From Collinsella aerofaciens (GTDB taxonomy: Bacteria > Actinomycetota > Coriobacteriia > Coriobacteriales > Coriobacteriaceae), in assembly GCA_021639365.1 (NCBI GenBank), contig JAJXHK010000001.1:1-64000 (forward strand): a stretch of 64,000 nt of DNA. Reading direction: 5' to 3'. The position numbers were made by a program, and so were the translations under genes. Below the pieces are notes generated by a model. The model saw only the letters and a program-made list of their open reading frames with translations, was not told where the DNA came from and searched no databases. This document shows, piece by piece, positions 34,939-43,415 of the stretch (position 1 is the stretch's first letter; every line of letters starts with the position of its first letter).

Positions 34939-35934
34939 ATGAGCAAGAACCTCTCCCAGCAGGTCGTTCTCGACCGCCGCGGCTTTGTCGCCGCCACCTT
35001 CGCAACCGTTGCCGGCCTTGGTCTTGCCGGCTGCTCCGACACCAGCGCCGAGGCCGACAAGGGTTCCGCCGCCGGCTCCTCCAAGAGCTCCGAGGATACC
35101 GAGGCTTCCACCACGCTCGACGCCAAGGCATTCGACAAGCTCGTCAACAACGGCCCCAAGGCCGATGACGACGCCATCGCCGCCAGCACCTGGGCGACGG
35201 CCGTCAAGGACGCCGGCGTCTTTAAGATCGGTGGCGTTCAGACCTCCACGCTCTTCTCCCTCCTCAACGAGAAAGACGGTCAGACCCGCGGCTTCGATGC
35301 CGGCATCGCGCAGCTTCTGTCCAACTACATTCTGGGCGAGAACAAGGTCGAGATCACCCAGGTGACCTCGGACACGCGCGAGTCCGTCCTGCAGAACGGC
35401 CAGGTCGACGCCGTCTTTGCCACCTACACCATCACCGACGAGCGCAAGAAGCTCGTCTCCTTCGCCGGCCCTTACTACTACACCCAGCAGGCCATCCTGG
35501 TGCTCGCCGATAACGACGACATCAAGAGCGTCGACGACCTGGCCGACAAGAACGTCGCCGTCCAGTCCGGCTCCAACGGCCCCGCCATCCTGGAGGAGTT
35601 CGCTCCCAAGGCCAGCCAGCAGGAGTTCAAGACCGACGAGGAGGCCCGCCAGGCACTCCAGCAGGGCCGCGTTGACGCCTACGTCATCGATAACAACATG
35701 CAGCAGAGCGCCCTGGTCCGCGAGCCCGGTAAGTACAAGATCGCCGGCAAGCCCTTCGGCAGCAAGGAGCCCTATGGCATCGGTCTGCCGCTCGATTCCG
35801 ACGGCGTCGCCTTTGTCAACGACTTCCTCAAGAAGATCGAGGATGACGGCACCTGGACCAAGCTGTGGCAGATCTGCATTGGCGACCGTACGGGCGACAC
35901 CAATATTCCCGAGCTGCCCGAGATCGGCGCCTAG
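34939..35934 (+). CDS. Amino-acid ABC transporter substrate-binding lipoprotein
   Basis: The 331-residue protein has an N-terminal RR-containing signal (LDRRGFVAATFATVAGL) with a lipobox LAGC at about residues 29-32, so it may be exported by Tat or Sec and lipid-anchored. A Ser/Ala/Asp-rich linker follows, then a type 3 solute-binding fold: VGGVQTSTLF-like start of domain 1, RGFDAGIAQLL, VDAVFATYTITDERKKLVSFAGPYY and VQSGSNGPAILEEF. This matches polar amino-acid (glutamate/glutamine type) binding proteins. It is first in a four-gene importer operon and is separated from the permeases by a hairpin. Confidence 0.92.
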   Translation: MSKNLSQQVVLDRRGFVAATFATVAGLGLAGCSDTSAEADKGSAAGSSKSSEDTEASTTLDAKAFDKLVNNGPKADDDAIAASTWATAVKDAGVFKIGGVQTSTLFSLLNEKDGQTRGFDAGIAQLLSNYILGENKVEITQVTSDTRESVLQNGQVDAVFATYTITDERKKLVSFAGPYYYTQQAILVLADNDDIKSVDDLADKNVAVQSGSNGPAILEEFAPKASQQEFKTDEEARQALQQGRVDAYVIDNNMQQSALVREPGKYKIAGKPFGSKEPYGIGLPLDSDGVAFVNDFLKKIEDDGTWTKLWQICIGDRTGDTNIPELPEIGA

Positions 35935-36022
35935 GCAGCGAGCCTGGTAACGACCGCAACGAAACCATACGGAAACGCATGATGCGCTTTATTGCGGTAA
36001 ACTGTTTCCTCACTGAGTTGTC

Positions 36023-36051
36023 GGGGCTTCCGTACACACGGAAGCCCCTTT
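36023..36051 (+). terminator. Intra-operon hairpin after the binding-protein gene
   Basis: A perfect 11-bp stem GGGGCTTCCGT/ACGGAAGCCCC with an ACAC loop and only a short T-run. It is likely to let through part of the transcripts, giving more binding protein than permease. Confidence 0.7.
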
Positions 36052-36072
36052 CCTTACCAGCGGGAGGTCCGC

Positions 36073-36732
36073 ATGAGTCTCTCCGAGCTCTGGTCGCTCT
36101 ATGGCCAGAACTATATCGACGCGCTGCTAGCAACCTGGGGCATGACGCTTGAGTCGTTTGCCATCGCCATGGTGCTGGCCGTCGCCGTCACCGTGATGCG
36201 CGTGTCGCCGCTCAAGCCGCTGCGCGTCTTTGGCGACCTGTATGTTCAGGTCTTCCGTAACATCCCCGGCATCGCGCTGCTTATCATCGTCGTCTACGCG
36301 CTGCCGCCGCTCAAGGTCGTTCTGCCCTACCGCACCTGCGTTATCGTCGCCACGGTCCTTTTGGGCTCAGCCTTTGGCTCCGAGAACTTTATGAGTGGCA
36401 TCAACACCGTCGGCGTCGGTCAGGTAGAAGCCGCCCGTTCGCTCGGCATGAGCTTCAGCCGCATCCTCGCCAAGATCGTGATTCCGCAGGCGCTGCGCTC
36501 AAGCGTATTGCCCATGACCAACCTCTTTATCGCCGTCATGCTCACCACCGCGCTCGGCAGTCAGGTGCCGCTTAAGCCGCAGGAGCTCACCGGCGTGGTG
36601 AGCTACATCAACACGCGCTCGCTCGGCGGCGTCGCCGCGTTCTTTATCTCGGCGCTCGGCTACTTGGGCACGGCCTTTGCGGTGAGCCACATTGGCAACT
36701 ATATCGATAAGAAGGTGAGGATCCTCCGATGA
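36073..36732 (+). CDS. Amino-acid ABC transporter permease 1
   Basis: The 219-residue protein has five membrane helices in the HisM/GlnP family pattern: TWGMTLESFAIAMVLAV at the start and the EAA loop EAARSLGMSFSRILAKIVIPQAL, which contacts the ATPase. It begins 138 bp after the binding-protein gene, behind GGGAGG. It overlaps the next permease by four bases (ATGA), so the two should be made in equal amounts as a heterodimer. Confidence 0.93.
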   Translation: MSLSELWSLYGQNYIDALLATWGMTLESFAIAMVLAVAVTVMRVSPLKPLRVFGDLYVQVFRNIPGIALLIIVVYALPPLKVVLPYRTCVIVATVLLGSAFGSENFMSGINTVGVGQVEAARSLGMSFSRILAKIVIPQALRSSVLPMTNLFIAVMLTTALGSQVPLKPQELTGVVSYINTRSLGGVAAFFISALGYLGTAFAVSHIGNYIDKKVRILR

Positions 36733-37562
36733 GCAAGCACTCCTCTCCCGCGCTCACTATGCGCGATGCGCTCTACGAGGCTCCCGGCCCCAAGATGCGC
36801 GCCAAGATTCGCATCGGCACCGCCATCTCGCTTGTTGCCGTGGCTGCGCTCATCGCTCTGGTACTGCAGCGCTTTTATGTGACCGGCCAGCTTTCGGTCC
36901 ATTACTGGTACTTCTTTACGCACCTCACCACCTGGAAGTTCCTGCTTGCCGGTTTTGAGGGCACGGTAAAGGTCGCGCTCACCGCCGGCGCCATCGCACT
37001 GGCACTGGGTCTGGCCCTCATGCTCGGCCGTACCAGCGACATCAAGCCGCTGCAGCTGGTCTGCCGCGTACTCACCGATTTCTTCCGCGGCGTGCCGAGC
37101 CTTCTGTTCATCTACTTCTTCTTTTTGGTGCTGCCCCAGTACAAGATCGCGTTGCCGTCGTTTTGGATGCTCACACTTCCCGTCGCGCTCGCTGCAGCCG
37201 GCGTACTGGCCGAGATCTTCCGCGCCGGCGTCAACGCCGTGCCGCGCGGTCAGGTCGAGGCAGCCCAGGCGCTCGGTCTCTCCAAAGCTAAAATCACCTT
37301 TAAAATCGTGTTGCCGCAGGCTATTCGATTTATCATTCCGTCGTTGATTTCGCAGCTCGTGGTCGTAGTCAAAGACACCACCGTCGCCTACGTGGTGAGC
37401 TACCCCGACCTCATGCAAAATGCCCGCGTGCTCATTACCAACTACGACGCCCTCGTGTCGGTCTACCTGGTGATCGCGGTCATCTACATCCTCATCAACG
37501 TCGCGATCAACAAGGCCGCTGTCTACGTTTCGCACAAGACCGGCGCGACCATCATCCGCTAA
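36729..37562 (+). CDS. Amino-acid ABC transporter permease 2
   Basis: The 277-residue protein is the second HisM/GlnP-type subunit, with an N-terminal cytoplasmic extension of about 30 residues. It has the EAA loop VEAAQALGLSKAKITFKIVLPQAI and about five to six membrane helices. The ATGA overlap with permease 1 indicates translational coupling. Thirty-six bases separate it from the ATPase gene. Confidence 0.93.
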   Translation: MSKHSSPALTMRDALYEAPGPKMRAKIRIGTAISLVAVAALIALVLQRFYVTGQLSVHYWYFFTHLTTWKFLLAGFEGTVKVALTAGAIALALGLALMLGRTSDIKPLQLVCRVLTDFFRGVPSLLFIYFFFLVLPQYKIALPSFWMLTLPVALAAAGVLAEIFRAGVNAVPRGQVEAAQALGLSKAKITFKIVLPQAIRFIIPSLISQLVVVVKDTTVAYVVSYPDLMQNARVLITNYDALVSVYLVIAVIYILINVAINKAAVYVSHKTGATIIR

Positions 37563-37598
37563 CGCTTTACTATTTCGAGTCATAAGGAGCCGAGCACC

Positions 37599-38363
<765 letters not shown>

Positions 38364-38373
38364 CCAGCCGCCC

Positions 38374-38407
38374 CGTGGGACAAATCCATCGGAAGTGTTG
38401 TCCCACG
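38374..38407 (+). repeat. Hairpin after the ABC ATPase gene
   Basis: A perfect 10-bp stem CGTGGGACAA/TTGTCCCACG with a 14-base loop but no T-run. It could act as a weak terminator or an mRNA end stabiliser. Confidence 0.55.
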
Positions 38408-38450
38408 TCTCCCATGCGCCCTGTCACCTTTAGATTCGAAAGCAGCACCT

Positions 38451-39260
38451 ATGATCGGAACTCGCACTTCATCGTCCTATACCCCGCATGTTGACGTCGC
38501 CCCCGCCGACCGTCCGCTTATCCTCGTCGCGCCGCGCTGGGAAGAGGCGAAGCCGTTTTTGAGCGAGACGCTCTCCCCCAACGAGGAGATCGCCAGCGTC
38601 TTTGTCGATGCCATCCTTGCCGCCGGCGGCCTGCCGCTGCAGATGTCCATCACCGAGGATATCGAGGTCATCCGCCATTACGTGGACATCGCCGACGGCG
38701 TCGCCATCCCCGGAGGCCCGGACGTCAACCCCAAGCGCTGGGGCGACGAGCGCCCTTACGACCCTACGCTCTGCTGCGAGATTCGCGATCGCTTTGAGTT
38801 CAAGCTGGTCAACGAGGTGCTCCGTGCCAAAAAACCGCTCTTTACCACCTGCCGCGGCACGCAGCTGTTAAACGTCGCCACCGGCGGCACCCTATGCATG
38901 GACGTGCCGAGCCTGGGCGCGCGTGAGGGCCGCACGCAGTGGCGTCACACCCACGTGCTCAACGACCCCGTGCACCCCGTCGAGGTCGTGCCGGGCTCGC
39001 TGCTGGAGCGCGCACTCGGCGGACACAGGCTCATCCAGACCAACTCGGCGCACCACTGCTGCGTCGACCGTCTGGGCAAGCACACGCGCCTGGTCGCCCA
39101 GGCAACCGACGGCGTGCCCGAGTGCATCGAGGTCGAGGGCCAGCCCTTCTGCCTGGGCGTGCAATGGCACCCCGAGTACACCTGGCAGACGCTCGAGACC
39201 GACTTTAACCTGTGGAAGTCGTTTGTCGAGGCAGCGGCTAAGGTTAAGCAGGCCCGTTAG
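38451..39260 (+). CDS. Class I glutamine-amidotransferase-like hydrolase (PuuD/gamma-glutamyl-GABA hydrolase family)
   Basis: The 269-residue protein has the peptidase C26 layout: VAIPGGPDVNPKRWGDER, the nucleophile region LFTTCRGTQLLNVATGG with the catalytic Cys, and GVQWHPEY near the C-terminus with the catalytic His. Members hydrolyse gamma-glutamyl amides such as gamma-glutamyl-GABA. Its place directly after a glutamate-like importer suggests that the operon deals with imported gamma-glutamyl compounds or glutamine; this link is inference. Confidence 0.92.
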   Translation: MIGTRTSSSYTPHVDVAPADRPLILVAPRWEEAKPFLSETLSPNEEIASVFVDAILAAGGLPLQMSITEDIEVIRHYVDIADGVAIPGGPDVNPKRWGDERPYDPTLCCEIRDRFEFKLVNEVLRAKKPLFTTCRGTQLLNVATGGTLCMDVPSLGAREGRTQWRHTHVLNDPVHPVEVVPGSLLERALGGHRLIQTNSAHHCCVDRLGKHTRLVAQATDGVPECIEVEGQPFCLGVQWHPEYTWQTLETDFNLWKSFVEAAAKVKQAR

Positions 39261-39294
39261 CTCGTGAACCACTCAGGTTAAAGCCTCCTAAGCC

Positions 39295-39338
39295 AGGGGG
39301 GCGGACACCGGCCACGGTGCCCGCCCCCCTGTATTTGG
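39295..39338. terminator. Bidirectional terminator-like hairpin
   Basis: AGGGGGGCGG-A-CACC pairs with GGTG-C-CCGCCCCCCT (one mismatch), then GTATTTGG on the plus strand. It separates the plus-strand hydrolase gene from the convergent ABC exporter genes. Confidence 0.65.
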
Positions 39339-39369
39339 TATGCTCGGTATGATCATCCCTCACAAAAAG

Positions 39370-40188
39370 TCAAAGAAATCTCGACCGCAATCGGTCGACG
39401 GTAAAGCAGATGGCTAAAACGCTTGCTACGTTTATTAGACAGTCAATTAAAATCGAGATGCATTGACCATTCCCCAACGGGGTCACACCGCAAGTCCACA
39501 TGAGCATCGAGGACGGAAGCGGAAGCATGGAATCGGCTCCGAGCTGTATGTAGATCGCTACGACGTTGACAAGCAACAACATGCCAATGGAACCGAAGCC
39601 AGACCCAAAATAAGAAACAACGATCACGCTAGAGACCGTGTATGCCAGGCAGACGACACTGGTCAGAAGAAGTCGATAGCAAAATATATCTAGGTTGGAA
39701 TACTGTTGTGCATCCGAAACGATCGCGCAGTTAAGACGGTACAAAACGACGCTCGACAGGACAAAGGTGCCCAAAAGGGCGAAAGAAGACAGCATCGCTC
39801 GCGCAACGATAGCGCACACACGCTTCCCTCCCCGAGCCTCCGACAACCCCCACGGTTCCTCAACAAAGCCCGAACTGACAAAGCACGGAACAATGCAAGC
39901 CGCGATGAACGGAAAGAACAATGCGTGAGCCAACGGGGCCACGTTGAACAGCAGACCGCGAAAAACCTCTGCATTACCAAATAGAAGGACATCCTCTGCC
40001 GATAGCCGAAGCGTCGGGTCTGGGAAAAAGCCCAAGAAACTGTTCTCACGGAGGCTACAGAACCACATCGGGAAAGAATTAAGCTGCAATACCACCATGC
40101 ACGCATAAATTGCCAGGATTAAGGCGTATGCCCATTTGCTCACATGCTTCAATTCTGAATGGAGGAACCTTTTAATCTGACGAGCCAT
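39370..40188 (-). CDS. ABC exporter membrane protein 2 (ABC-2-like)
   Basis: The 272-residue protein has about six membrane helices and short loops, of the ABC-2 permease type, with no motif that tells its substrate. The start at 40188 is chosen for the GGAGG eight bases upstream and overlaps the previous gene by 17 bases. It is third in a run ATPase - permease 1 - permease 2 on the minus strand, so the two permeases probably form a heterodimer. The GC content of this cluster is visibly lower than that of its neighbours, which hints at later acquisition. Confidence 0.8.
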   Translation of the reverse strand: MARQIKRFLHSELKHVSKWAYALILAIYACMVVLQLNSFPMWFCSLRENSFLGFFPDPTLRLSAEDVLLFGNAEVFRGLLFNVAPLAHALFFPFIAACIVPCFVSSGFVEEPWGLSEARGGKRVCAIVARAMLSSFALLGTFVLSSVVLYRLNCAIVSDAQQYSNLDIFCYRLLLTSVVCLAYTVSSVIVVSYFGSGFGSIGMLLLVNVVAIYIQLGADSMLPLPSSMLMWTCGVTPLGNGQCISILIDCLINVASVLAICFTVDRLRSRFL

Positions 40189-40996
40189 TGAGCACACCTC
40201 CGACATGACAGGTCACGAGAGCGTAAATCAATACCGATAGACAGCCAGCTGCCACGCCATATCCCAGAAGCGTCAGCTGCCCCATATCGCTATACCCAAG
40301 GGCACATCCGACTCCAAGGTACGGCCCCGGAAGAAAGAAGATCCATCGCAAGGATGGTATGGGCGACTGAAGGTAAGCTCCGTAGAGCGTCAGGCTCATG
40401 ACAAACCCTATTATTACCGCAGCCCCGCTAAATACGGCGCTGCTTGTAATCCGGTAGATGGTCACCGTCTCCAACGCAACCGATATCACCAATACGGCGT
40501 TGATTAACATCGCGGGCAAAAATGCAGCCAGCATGTCGTGCGTGCAGTTTTGTCCCCCACGCATTATGGCTATTGCAAACAGAAGAAGGCAAAGTGCGAT
40601 ATATGCTGCGCCGACTATTAAAGCAGACGAAAGTACATGTGCCAGAGCCCCATTAAAGCGGGCGAGACCTCTTGCCGAAGAAATTCGGTATCCCTCTTTA
40701 TAGTCATGCTCCTGTAAAAGCACCAGACAAACGATGAGTGGGACGAACAGGGAGGTACCGGCGAAAGCACTGCGTGCAAGGGTCTCATCAGGCGCAAAAG
40801 GATCGATTACATTCCAGAAGAAACCAATATCTTCCCCATAAACGCCATTGCCAAAGACTAGCAACGTTGCTCCGTTTTTTAGGAAGACACCGAAGAGAAG
40901 ACCGAACGTCAACATAAACGCAAGACCAAACTGTGCCGGGAACATCCTGTGTAGACGCATCAAATCTGCCTTTATGGGATGGATCGCCCGCTTCAT
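40172..40996 (-). CDS. ABC exporter membrane protein 1 (ABC-2-like)
   Basis: The 274-residue protein has six predicted membrane helices, with a central loop EHDYKEGYRISSARGLARFNG of the sort that contacts the ATPase in ABC-2 exporters. Its start overlaps the ATPase gene by four bases (ATGA). It resembles bacteriocin- or lantibiotic-immunity type permeases in size and layout, but no closer assignment is safe. Confidence 0.8.
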   Translation of the reverse strand: MKRAIHPIKADLMRLHRMFPAQFGLAFMLTFGLLFGVFLKNGATLLVFGNGVYGEDIGFFWNVIDPFAPDETLARSAFAGTSLFVPLIVCLVLLQEHDYKEGYRISSARGLARFNGALAHVLSSALIVGAAYIALCLLLFAIAIMRGGQNCTHDMLAAFLPAMLINAVLVISVALETVTIYRITSSAVFSGAAVIIGFVMSLTLYGAYLQSPIPSLRWIFFLPGPYLGVGCALGYSDMGQLTLLGYGVAAGCLSVLIYALVTCHVGGVLNGSSD

Positions 40997-41718
40997 AGCG
41001 AGACCGCCTTCATCAAGCGCCTGTAATATTCTTTTAGGGACGACGCTTCATTCCTTATGACATCCATCGATTCCTTTTTCAGCAGTTCACCGTCATGAAT
41101 AAACAGGCAGCTTGTTGCAACCGATGCCAACTCATCCAAATCATGACTAGAGATGAGCATGGTCTTACCCTGCTCTCGATTCAATCGACCGATAAGGGCC
41201 CATATACTCTCGATGCCCAACGGATCCAATCCATTTGCCGGCTCATCGAAAATTAGTACGTCGGTGTCGCCCAATAAAGCCGTAGCTATATCCAGTCGCC
41301 GTTTCATTCCCAGAGAAAAACTGCTCACGCTCTTTTTCTCATCGACGTCCAGCCCGACTAGGCCCAAGACGCGAGGAACCTCACGTTTCTCATCGAGCCC
41401 CCATTCCGCACATCGGATTCGAAGATTCTCAGCCGCACTGAGGGATTGGTATGCTCCGCAGGAATCTGGCACATAGCCGACACGCGTCCGCATCAGGCTC
41501 AGCTCTTTTTTCGACTTGCCTCCAAAGAGCTCCACGCTCCCCGACGATGGCTCACAGAGGCCCAACACGATTTTAATGAGCGTGCTTTTGCCGGCCCCGT
41601 TTGCACCAACAAGGGCGCAAAGCTCAGACTGATGCACCTCGAAGGAAACGTCATGCAAAACGCGCCGTTTCCCATAGCGCTTCGACACCTTTGACAGCTT
41701 TACCGCTGGTGCGCTCAT
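40993..41718 (-). CDS. ABC transporter ATP-binding protein
   Basis: The 241-residue ATPase has Walker A GANGAGKST, the Q-loop region, an ABC signature in which the usual LSGG is FSLGMKRRLDIATAL, Walker B VLIFDEPANGLDP and the switch His in LISSHDLDEL. This SLGMKRR form is typical of CcmA/BcrA-like drug and peptide exporters. With the two following permeases it makes an ABC-2 exporter, possibly for self-protection from antimicrobial peptides. A TTGACA promoter lies upstream. Confidence 0.92.
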   Translation of the reverse strand: MSAPAVKLSKVSKRYGKRRVLHDVSFEVHQSELCALVGANGAGKSTLIKIVLGLCEPSSGSVELFGGKSKKELSLMRTRVGYVPDSCGAYQSLSAAENLRIRCAEWGLDEKREVPRVLGLVGLDVDEKKSVSSFSLGMKRRLDIATALLGDTDVLIFDEPANGLDPLGIESIWALIGRLNREQGKTMLISSHDLDELASVATSCLFIHDGELLKKESMDVIRNEASSLKEYYRRLMKAVSL

Positions 41719-41756
41719 ATCGTTCCCCCTTTCTCTTATCGTATTTATTTTTTGTT

Positions 41757-41785
41757 ATTGTTTGTCGATAACTTATATTTGTCAA
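41757..41785 (-). promoter_or_regulatory. Candidate promoter of the ABC exporter operon
   Basis: On the minus strand TTGACA (41785-41780), a 17-base spacer and AACAAT in an AT-rich stretch. Confidence 0.5.
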
Positions 41786-41798
41786 GATAATTTCAGAA

Positions 41799-41827
41799 GA
41801 TGGGCCCGTATTAGACACGGGCCCATC
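41799..41827 (-). terminator. Hairpin terminator after the XRE gene
   Basis: An 11-bp perfect stem GATGGGCCCGT/ACGGGCCCATC lies between the XRE gene and the ABC operon. The T-run is poor. Confidence 0.6.
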
Positions 41828-41861
41828 GCACTGATATTTCGTTTTAACTGTTCGTTTTATG

Positions 41862-42191
41862 CTATTCGTCGCTCAAATCGACGGCAAAGACTGATGTCGG
41901 AAGCGACGCCTCATTGCCTCCGCCATCCCGCATCTGTCTCACGACATTTTTTGCACGCTCGACAATAAGCTCCTCAAGCTCTTTTTCGCTCACACGCTGA
42001 ATAATATCTCCCGGTTGACAATCAAGTTCATCACAGATATCGAGAAGCGTCTTTAGGCGAATAGCTTTTATCTTTCCGTTTCTTAGCTTTGAAATATTAG
42101 CCGGAGTATGCCCCGTCGCCCGGATCAGATCAGCACTGGTCTTTCCGGTCTTAAGCAGCTGCGTCTCAAGCTCGATGATGAGATAGCTCAT
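41862..42191 (-). CDS. XRE-family regulator paired with DUF2975 protein
   Basis: The 109-residue protein has a Cro/CI-type helix-turn-helix in residues about 5-65 (SADLIRATGHTPANISKLRNG and the following helix) close to the YozG-type regulators. The C-terminal 40 residues are polar and without a recognised domain. It starts eight bases after the DUF2975 gene; its AGGAGG site overlaps that stop codon, so the two genes are coupled. DUF2975/XRE pairs are common in Firmicutes and actinobacteria, with function unknown. Confidence 0.88.
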   Translation of the reverse strand: MSYLIIELETQLLKTGKTSADLIRATGHTPANISKLRNGKIKAIRLKTLLDICDELDCQPGDIIQRVSEKELEELIVERAKNVVRQMRDGGGNEASLPTSVFAVDLSDE

Positions 42192-42199
42192 GTTTCCTC

Positions 42200-42760
42200 C
42201 TACACAAGCTCGTCAGACTGCTCTTGGAGCAGCGAGGCATAACTCCAGATCACCGAGACAAACAAACAGACAGCCGCACCGATAAGCGACCCCGCGTCAA
42301 AGGCAACGCCCTGGCAAATCGTGATAACGAAGGAATGAGGCACGATACAAAGCTCCAGCCCACCAATGGTGAGATTGACCGATCCATAGGCACCAACAAG
42401 CGAAACCGCGGCGTTAACAGCAAAGGCAAGCGCGAGAACACGGATAAGCCGCACATGCGTCTTGGTAAAGGGCGAGACGCCTCGCGAGATGTTACGGCTG
42501 ATCCCGCACAGAACGACAAGCGAAATACCCATAACAAGCGCCATGCACAGTCCGCTTGGGATAACGATGCACCCGCCATTGAGAAGCGTCACAACACCGA
42601 AAGAATCGACAGAAGCAACGTTTGCAACCGCATACCAGATCACGTAAACAACCAACGCGGCAAAAGCGACGAGCATTCCCGCAAAAACGACCGCCATGCA
42701 AAAACCAAGCTTCCTGATGTTTTCGCCCGCCTTGGCCATACGCTGAACGCTGTTGGACAT
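42200..42760 (-). CDS. DUF2975 family membrane protein
   Basis: The 186-residue protein has four membrane helices: about residues 16-45, 60-80, 100-120 and 145-175. This layout, together with the downstream XRE gene, matches the DUF2975 family. A conserved polar stretch RNISRGVSPFTKTHVRLIRVLA lies between helices 2 and 3. The start at 42760 has GAGGGTGAG upstream. A membrane sensor for the partner XRE regulator would be a reasonable guess. Confidence 0.82.
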   Translation of the reverse strand: MSNSVQRMAKAGENIRKLGFCMAVVFAGMLVAFAALVVYVIWYAVANVASVDSFGVVTLLNGGCIVIPSGLCMALVMGISLVVLCGISRNISRGVSPFTKTHVRLIRVLALAFAVNAAVSLVGAYGSVNLTIGGLELCIVPHSFVITICQGVAFDAGSLIGAAVCLFVSVIWSYASLLQEQSDELV

Positions 42761-42902
42761 ATACTCACCCTCATCGAATCTATCGTTATCGGAATAGTTT
42801 ATCGAACAACGATATGGACTGCATGCGGAAAGCTCCGCCAGTGCGCATAGCCCACTCACTAATCAGAAGGGGTGAGAGTGGATTTTTGGACACGTATCGA
42901 AC

Positions 42903-42966
42903 GAGAGTGGATAATCTCCCACTTTGAGGCCGCCACCGGGCCTAAAACGGGAGATTATCCACTCTC
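42903..42966. repeat. Perfect 18-bp inverted repeat
   Basis: GAGAGTGGATAATCTCCC (42903-42920) is repeated inverted at 42949-42966. The 28-base interior has a further partial pairing (GAGGCC with GGGCCT). An extra half-copy GAGAGTGGAT lies at about 42874. It sits in a 274-bp gap between the DUF2975 and HPt genes. Confidence 0.9.
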
Positions 42967-43034
42967 ATAGTCATTGGGGACGCCCTTTTATGTCTACATC
43001 AACGGACTCTGGGCGGCACAAGGCCTGCAAGCCC

Positions 43035-43391
43035 TTACTCAGCCGCCTCGCGCAGCGCCGACATCGTAGCCGCATACTGCTGTCGCAACGCATGCAGCCC
43101 ATCGCGGGCACCGTCAACGGTATCCGCATCGCGCAACGCCTCGGTCACCACGACCGCCGGCTCGTACAGATTATCGAATCCCAGGTTCTGGCTCACGCCT
43201 TTGAGCGTATGCGCTGCCATAAACGCACTCTCGGCGTCTCCTGCCGCCATGGCAGCCTCCAGCTTATCCATGCTTTCGTCATCCAAAAACTTGAGGGCAA
43301 AGCGGGCAAGCATTTCCTCACCCATCAGCCGAGCGCACGCGTCATCATAATTGGCGCCGATCTTCTCATACGCCTCACGCATGGAAATCAT
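43035..43391 (-). CDS. HPt-domain phosphotransfer protein
   Basis: The 118-residue protein is a single histidine phosphotransfer helix bundle. The motif AAHTLKGVSQNLGF places the phospho-accepting His at residue 61. It follows the GGDEF-REC-HD-GYP gene by 24 bp on the same strand with an AAAGGAG site, so the two should be co-expressed. Stand-alone HPt proteins shuttle phosphoryl groups between hybrid kinases and response regulators. No histidine kinase is encoded in this window, so the donor must be elsewhere. Confidence 0.92.
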   Translation of the reverse strand: MISMREAYEKIGANYDDACARLMGEEMLARFALKFLDDESMDKLEAAMAAGDAESAFMAAHTLKGVSQNLGFDNLYEPAVVVTEALRDADTVDGARDGLHALRQQYAATMSALREAAE

Positions 43392-43415
43392 GGGTTAAAA
43401 ACTCCTTTGGTCAAA

